Source: Latrodectus hesperus | Lineage: Eukaryota > Arthropoda > Arachnida > Araneae > Theridiidae | Reading direction: 5' to 3' | Assembly (NCBI GenBank): GCA_037975125.1 | Contig: CM075862.1 | Coordinates: 18,290,283 to 18,354,282 of the forward strand | DNA length: 64,000 bases | Shown here: one piece after another, positions 42,001 to 51,000 of the stretch | Position numbering within the stretch: the stretch's first letter is position 1 | Layout of the letters: each line of letters begins with the position of its first letter | The notes under the pieces: generated by a model | What the model was told of the DNA's origin: nothing | Seen by the model: the letters and a program-made list of their open reading frames with translations, nothing else | Database searches by the model: none | Position numbers and translations under genes: made by a program

Positions 42001-45000
42001 TGTTACAGCAGTTTATTCGCCCCTGGTGTGTAAATGTTCTTATTTTTTATTTATTCTTTTAAGTAGTATTATTTCTCTAAAACTACCATGTTTTCTTTTG
42101 TAGTAATGTAAAATTTATAGAGTCCTGGTAAAAACAATTTTAAATGCAAATTTTATGAACTTCCAAACTTTTAAAGTGTTTTTATTATAGAATTTATTTT
42201 TTTTAACCATTAACTTTCAATATGATTATTTAATTTTTCTGACAAAACACCAGTGGCTTTGAAGTCTTAAACTTTTTCCCCCCTTCAAGGTATAAAATCT
42301 GAATAAGGTTACATATTGTTTGTGCTTTATAATAAACATACTGTTATGAATAACAACAATCTTTTTCTCTACTTAAGTATACTTAATCAGTGAAATCAAT
42401 AAAGTACCTAAATTGGATAAATTAATTTTAAATGCAAGAATTATTTCCAATAAATAGAAGAAAAATTTTTTTATTCATCATCCAGTTTTTATTTATATAT
42501 TTTTCATTTTCAATATTGCTATTGTTAGATCATTAGATCATGTTCTACATTATTAGAAAATTTTAAATAGTGTATCAACCACATGATGTCCTAAGATAAC
42601 AATTTAATGAATTGTATGAGTTAACTTTTGTATTAATGTTTTTTAAAAATCATAGTTATATTGAACTAGATAGTATTCAGGCTTTTTTTTTTTTTTTTTC
42701 ATAAATTTAAAAGAAAATGTTTTTCAATCATTTTTTGCAAGCAAATGGAAAATATTTATTAAATTCAAAAATGAAATTATATATTATCCTTAAATTCTAA
42801 AGCTCATTAAATAAAGTTTGATAATTTATGAGTTTCAGCATTTAAATCGTTAAACATCTGCATCTAAAAAAATGAATGAAACATATTAAGCATTATCTCG
42901 TGATTTGAAATACTCGTGACTAAATGTTTTCAAAAAATAGTAAAGAGTATAACTTATTGTAAAACTAAACAAGATTCAATTTTCATTATTTAGTTCTTAT
43001 TAAGTAATGATTCGAAGCCCAATTAGTTTATTTTGACAAATAAACTAAACAGCTAAGACATTAAGATTAAACATACATAATATGTTGTTCATCGCTTAGT
43101 ATATGAATTCTTTCACTTGTTTTTTTTAACATGAGAAGTTTTATGTGTACAACAATGCAATTACCCCATAAAACAAGCTATTTATTTTTTAGTTATTTTA
43201 CTGGGACTCTATAAAACATTATTAGTTTCTTTATTTTTTAACATTTTTAGTTTTTGTAATTTATATTTTTGCTGTGTCTTGTCTTAAAATATGCATTTTT
43301 ATAACTAGCAATTTCATTTTTTAATAAATTTATATTATGAATTGATTTATTTTTGATAATTTGATTTTCTTAACTATAACTGGTAATATGAAACAATGAT
43401 AAAATCCGTAGAAATTAATACTTCGAAAACACTGAGGGTAAATAAAACTTTTTATTTTTAAAATTTTATTTTGTTTGTATTGAAATCAAAGATTTAAAAT
43501 TTGGGAAATCAGAGATGTAAAATATATTTTCTGATATTTAATATTATAAAAAAATAATTTTTTTTTAATATCCAAAGGTTTTTATTATAAAATTTGTGTT
43601 AAAAAATTTTATGTTGATTACTGATTCTGTGTTAAGTTATTAGTAGAAACAAAATGTGTAGCAAAAATATTGCATGAATTGTATTTTGTGATTAATTGAA
43701 ATTATTGCATGACTTAGCACTTTTAATCTTATTAATTCAGAATGTTTCTTGTATTTTATTGTTTTAAGTTAATATTGCCCTAATATATATATATATATAT
43801 ACACACACTAATGTAAATGGTTTAGTAAGTACTTCCAATGTAGAAAAATAAAATATTTTGAAACTTAAAATATAGTTTGTATGTAAGTAACAGTATTTCT
43901 TTTCTGTGCTAAGCAGTCATGATTGCGTATGACAAAAAATAGTTCATAAGAATGTGTGGTTATTTTATTTGATGTTTCAAAATTATAAATTTCAAGTTTT
44001 TAAATGTAATTGGAAATTTTTTTCAGAATTTAATGTTTTAATAAATTAAATAATTGGTGAAATAATATGGTAATATTATTAACTAATCTAATAAAATCAA
44101 TTAATTTAAATGTCTTGATGTGTTATGAGAAAGTAAAGTTTAAAATTATTTTCTGTGATAAGATTTGATTCTTAAACTTAGTATAAGAAATAAATATGAA
44201 ATTAGTTAAATTATAATTTTAATGTTTATAAATTATTAAAGGTTCTGAGTATGATATAAACAAATTATGTGTTTTTCTATGATACATTGGTATTGTATGA
44301 TTAAACATTGTTCTTATAATTGGGAAAATAATGATTTCTTGAAGGGATTCTTCTTTTTTATTAAGTGGGCAATTTGAAGTAGTTATGTTTACAAAATATT
44401 GTAATTTCAGAAGTGTTAGGTAATATACAAGGTTTCTGTTCTTAAATTTTTTAAATGCATAATATTTACTTAATTACATTGTTTATAATTTTGCTTGTAA
44501 GAGGTGTATGTTTATATAGTACAAATTGTTATCAAAAGACTCTTATATTGAATCTTATATTCAGTAGCAGTATTTGTTAGTATATAAAAAATTTTGATTC
44601 TTTTTCTTAGCTTTGACTGAAATTGATATAATTAAGTTGCTTTATGATATGCTATATCTAAATGATCAAAGTTTGTCGACCACATTTAAAAATTATTTTT
44701 CAATTGTTGTAAGAACATAACGGCTGACTTCAGTATATCAAGTTATGTAGTATGGTTTTGACTTCAAAAGAAGTTTTTGTGAAGTAAATCCAGTTCTGCA
44801 CCTAAAAAGTTATAAAGAATGCATGGTTTAATAAATGATGAATACACAAGTTTTTATTGGCAGTCATATCAACCAGAAGTTTTATTTACTTACCTCTTAA
44901 ACTGACACCGGAAATAGCCGGTCAGGCATCGAAGGAGAATAAGCTGCCTGGACTTTCTAAACAAAATACTTATTTTTTACTTTTAAGTTCATTTTGTTTT

Positions 45001-48000
45001 TAATGAAAATGAGAAAATCTACAAATGCCTCTCAAATATTTAGTAAATTTGCAATTAATATTTAATAAACCCAAAAAAATTGTTATTACTATTGAAATTA
45101 ACTTAAAATTATATAACCAATATAAAAATATATTTACCTATTAGCTTCAGTTTGTCTTGATTTTTTTACTACTGTCCCATTTCTTCTTTTTTTGTTGTTG
45201 ATCTTTATTATGAGATACTATCGCTGCTTTTCTATTCAAATACCCAATTCATATAAATGTTCTCAAGCAACAAAAAAGTTTGCCTTTTGATTCACAGTAG
45301 GGAAAGAACACTGTGTTTCATTTATTAATGTTGCTATGACATTTTTCCCTTTAAAAAATGTGTCGCCATGAAACTTGCGAAACATTATGTCCATTTATTT
45401 CATAATTTCCATCCATGCTTTTGTTGGAACAGTAAGTTCTCCAGCAGAAATTAATCTACTCGGAATGATTGTGCATATCGACTGAATTTCTTGATATAGT
45501 TCCAAGTGAATTATCTTGAATTTTAATAGCAATATAACCTGCCACATAAACCATAGCTTCTTTTTCAAATGGAGATATATCACAATTTGGAATGGAAGAG
45601 GCAAGTTCATTTTCCCAAGATAAAAGTAAAGGATTAATTAAAAATTCACGATTTAATTCATCATCTTGAGAATCAAAAGAATTGATAATTTTCTGACTCT
45701 CTTTTACATTAAATGCAGAGTCTAACATTTCTCTTGTTAAATAAACGTCTGGTCCATTTACTAAAGAGTTTACTTTCGGTGACAAATTAGGTAATTCATT
45801 TGCTAGAAATATTTTTAAGCAAATAATTACTTCAGAAGGAAAATGAAGGTCATTGAATCTCCCGAGACCGCTAATTTGGCTGAAGATGCTTTCGAGCACA
45901 TCTTGAGTAAGTCTACTTGTTAAAATATAAGATACATTTATAGATTTCAAGTCTTCATATAATCCATAAAGAGAATGAATTGAAACAATTATCCCTTTCT
46001 GAAAAGGCAAAAACGATTTTTTTTCCCACATACATATAAATTGAAACTTCCTCCTTGATTGCGTTTAAAGTTTCTTTTTGAGTATCAAAGTATTTTTGCG
46101 CTGTAAAAGCAGCTTTTAAAGGCTTGTTACTGGTAGGTATTGGTGCGGAGTATTTCATAATATCAAATAAATTATCGATTAATGAAAAAATGCAGCCGCT
46201 TTAGTATTTCCAGTGAAATATATTACGGTTTTAGCAGTAGTTTCTGAAATTAAAGTCTTTGCAGGTGTAACCTTTTGTCTCTCATTTCCTTTAAAAGTTA
46301 GAAATTGGGGCTTCAGTTTATGGTAAATTTTCATTCCCCAACATCATTCAATATCTCATAAGATTCTAGAATTTATTACTGTACCGTCACGCAAAACTAA
46401 ACCACTATCTGAAAAATATATTCTCAATAACTTGATATAATGAGGCATATCAGCGAAAGCCCATACCTTCCTTGAATCTTTTGAAGGATGAAGAAAAAAT
46501 GATTTGTCAATAGTTATTTCCAGTTCTTTCCATAAGGTATGACACCCGCCAATATCCAAAATTATTGCTCGAATTTGAACACTTGTGAATTCAACTTCTA
46601 TTACAGAAAATAAATGTTCCGTTCTCCTTTTGAAGTAATTTTATTTTCGTTTTTAATTTTTGTATTTCATTTAAAGCATATTTTTATTTGATTTCAATTG
46701 TTTAACTTTTCCTGTTTTTGAACTTCGATTTCTTTTTTGCTCATTTTTAAGGAATTTCACTGTATTTTCTGCGCATGATATTCTTTTTTTCAATTCTTCT
46801 ATATTTTTTAAATATTCATTGCATTTAAGGCATTTAATGTCACCATCACATTGGTTTTCTGTATCACATAATTTATGTTGACTCAGACACTCAATTCTTT
46901 CAATAGCTTCTACTAATCTTCTTTTCGTTTGTCTCTGTACTCTGGAAATCTGTGAAATATTATGTGTTTTCCTTTTGTATTTTGATACGTATTTGAACAC
47001 GTAGCAACAGCACACGATGTCATGTTTTCCTTTTTAAAAAATACTCTATCTTAAAATTAAAACATTAACATTAAACAAGACAAAATGAATTAGAAAGCTG
47101 TGGTCAGACGCAAGCTAGCATAGATAGTGCCAGCCAGTCGATGCCCAGTGGCGTCACGCCCTTCTTCTCTCCGGTTACAAAGCGATGAGCGCCGGCATGC
47201 GACACCTCAAAGCGATGAGCTAGCCCTGAGTTTTATCGATGTATCATCGTCAGATGCATCATTGCAAAACAATGTTGCTCAGTCTTTGACTCCATGTGCC
47301 AATGTTTCAGGTTTCCTGTGCCTGTTCCTTCAGTTTCTCTCCCCCCCCCTTCTCCCTAGTATATTCTTGTTTCACCAGCGTTAAACACCTTGAATAAAAT
47401 TATGACTGCCCAGTTATATGTTATTATGGAAATAAAAGTTCATGACCAAGTTTGGCGAGCCTGTGACAAATTATTAAAATTGTTATTGGAAGTGTTTCAT
47501 TAACACTTGTCACTTAACCACAACTTGTATGATGTAACCTTTTTAACAGTAAACAATTATCAATAGAAATACTGGAAATTTCACCATCAAATTAAAAATT
47601 ATTATTTGTACATCAACTTTTAGAACTTCATTGAAATTATTTATTGCATCCAATTATATTAAAGATAGAAAAAGTGTGTTTAAGTTAAATGTAACAAAAT
47701 AAAGAAAACATTTATAAAATTTAAGTTTCTTTAAAATTTAAAATACAAAGTAAATCTGTGAAGTAGAGTTCATCATATATCAGTGGACATAAATTGAGTC
47801 TTCTAATTACAGTGTCAAAATTAAATAAGTTTCCGTGTTATAACAAAATTTTAAAAAATTTTCATGTAAAAATATGTTGTGTAGTTTTTAATATTCATTT
47901 TTAGTAAGCAATCAGAGTATCTTTCATAAAAATTCATAAGAAGCTATCAAACAAGACCTGGAAATAGTAATCAAAGATTTTTTAATGACAACAAACTTTT

Positions 48001-51000
48001 ACTAAATTTGTGCTACACTACAGGAGATAAAAACCAAAGTATAAGATTAAATCCGTCACATAAATATAGTTACGTGACTTTTTTTTAATAATACAGTACA
48101 TGCACATTTTTATGAACTTGAAGGGACCTGTGAAACAGTGTATAAAATGGAATAATAATGCATTAGAGTATTAAGATTTTTTAACAAAACTTATTGTTAT
48201 AAATAAAATACTATTAGAAAAATTATTAAGAATGCACTGTAAGAAACACATGCAAAATACATTTTTAACTCAAAAACTACTTATTTTACTTTATTACTGA
48301 AAAATCGAGCCAAGCAATCATTTGTCTATTTCTGTGTATTTAAAGACTACATTTATTAGCATATATTTTCCATTTCTTAGAATGTATAAAAGGATTTTGT
48401 TTTTCCCTCATTAAATACTTCAATTTCTGTTTACTATTCAGCTGCTTTTTTTGCACTACATCAGTTTCTTCTTGTTTAGTATCTGAAAGCTCTTTTCTGT
48501 TCCTACTCATATTTTTAAAAAGTTACTTCTTTGTATATATCACGTCAGTCTTAATCCCCTGAGAAAAATTTTGGCAGCAAATCAGCTCTTCATTAGAGTT
48601 CGTGCATGAATGACTCATCTTCGTTCATTATCAAATAAATTACCTTGGCATTCTTAACTTGTGGTGGGTTCTTTATAGCTTGAATGTTGAAATGCTCTTC
48701 ATATTATCTTTTCTTCAACATAATTCCAAGTATTGATTGACAAATGCATTGATCCTAAAAGTTCAGTTTTGTAAGGCTGCTCCAACTCCAAACTTATAAG
48801 CACTTTGCTAAAATTACCCTTTAATATTTGCTTTTGAAGCTGTTGATTGTGTCCTGATCCACACGCTGTATGAAGTTAAATTCGAAGGGAGATGCTTTGT
48901 ATGTATCGATTCCAGATCTGGAGCTTCAATGTTAGGTCAGTGCAGTTATTCAAAATTAGAACTTTGATTCTGAAACATCAATCTAAGTCTCAGCCAATTT
49001 TTATAAAATACTTCCAGTCATTTAAGCTTTAATGTTAACTTGATATGCTGATAGTTTTTGAACATTTTTTAAACATCTAGACATTCAATATTTTCCTATG
49101 AATAACAGAGCCAGTTTTCATGTTTCATTCCTGTTGGCTATGAGCAACACTAATATTCTTTGCATTGCTATTTAACCTCATTATGTTTTATGGCTTTTTA
49201 TTTTATAAGATCTTAAAACCTGTGATTTTCACATTGAAAACATTCAATGAGTCTTATTGGGAAAGTAAGATTCAGTGTTGTTTTTCGTTCAAATTCCAAA
49301 ATTTTATTTGCAGTGCCACTTTTTTCTAATGTCCAATGAAAGCAATTGGATTTTTCTTTAATGACATTACCGCTGGTTTCGTGCAGTTCCTGGAAACTCC
49401 TGGAATCTTTACTTATTTTGATGTATTTACTTTTTGTTAGGAAAAATATTTTGTTCTAAAATTCCCAATGTAATTGTTCAAAAACCAAATTATGCTTTAG
49501 CTCCTTACCCCTTGCTTATGTAAGCCGATGCATTTATTGCCCAGTAGCTATACTTACGCCTTTTCAAAGTACGCTACTATCATTAAAGCTAGACCTATGA
49601 CTTTGTAATGCAATAGAAAGTTTTTGATATTGCTTGGAATGGGGTTCTAGATGTTGCAGTTATTAGTTTCTTTATGAGCAATTTGTAAATTTTTATTCTT
49701 TCACATTCATTACAGTGTGTTCTACAAACCTTTTATTTTTTTTCTCAAATATTTCTTACAGTGAAGATAGCTAAAAATTTTCCTTCATCTTCAGAATCAG
49801 AAATGTCAATATGACATAACATCAAAATGACATTTGAGTTTTATATATTTTTTGTTTTATGAAAGTAAGCAATAAGAATGTAAAGTGTACCTCTTTTCTT
49901 TGATATATCACATAAAAGCATGCGCTTGTGTAAAAACTGGTATCACTGGGAGGCCACAATAACTTCATGATCCAGTTTAGACAGAATTGGATGTAGTATT
50001 TAGATTTATGTGTGTGAAGTGAAGAGTATTCACCAATAAGATAGTCATGTGTTGCGATCAGCAGGGTAATTTCAATTGATTTTTTTATTTATTTCTGTCT
50101 TATATTGTATAAAATTCACTGTATATTAATATGTAAATATAAAATTTTTGAGTTTACCAATACACTGCCCGACATTGAAAATGCAACACCAGGAAAGAGT
50201 TGCCAGAAAGTGACAAAACTCGGCAAACATAGAGAGACGGCAACAAACAATTAGTGATCTGTATTTCGAAATGATATGCATAATACTGAGCGAGAACAGG
50301 GTCGAGTCAGTAGTTTGTAGGACCACAGTAGACACCGTTACAAGAAGCAATGTCTAGGCACAAAGTCAATGATAGTATGAATGGCATCCTGAGGAATATC
50401 TCTCCATTCCCTGTCAACTATTTACCAAAGTGCGTCTTCTGAATGAGGCAGTGGTGAGGTCTGCAAATGGTGTCCAATCATAATCCATATGTGTTCGCTT
50501 GGTGAGAGATCTGGTGAGCATGATGGTTCGGAAACATTTGTTCACCTTGCAGGGGAGGGCATGTAGGCTGTTGTGAGTAATGTGCGGTTGGGCATATGGA
50601 AGCCCTTGAAGGTAAGGGAGTGTCACCGGCTGCAGCACATCATCCATGTAATGTTGTGCTGTCATAGTACCGTGAATACAAACTAGGGTTGGCCTGGAAT
50701 TGCACGCAATGATATTCCACAATTACTGCAGTACTGGACCTGTCTCTTCATCAATGTCATATTGGTACTTGACAAATATCACTGAACAAATAGAAGCTTG
50801 ACTTATCTGAAAAGGCGATCCTGTGCCACAGGTCGTCCACATCATTCTAATTTGCCATCATTCCAGGCAATGGTGTCTGCTGTAGGGTCAGTGCCAATCT
50901 TAAAAAATGCCATGATCGCAGGCCACTAGCAACCAATTGACTGCAAATGGTTTTTCACAATATGGGAGAATCTAGGGTGTCTCTTGCATGCTGCTGAATT

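Noticed and set aside
42026..42062. Continuation of exon 19 to the next in-frame stop, or donor use after TGT
   Set aside because: Only the donor at 42026 joins in frame to exon 20 to give the conserved [10 protein letters not shown].
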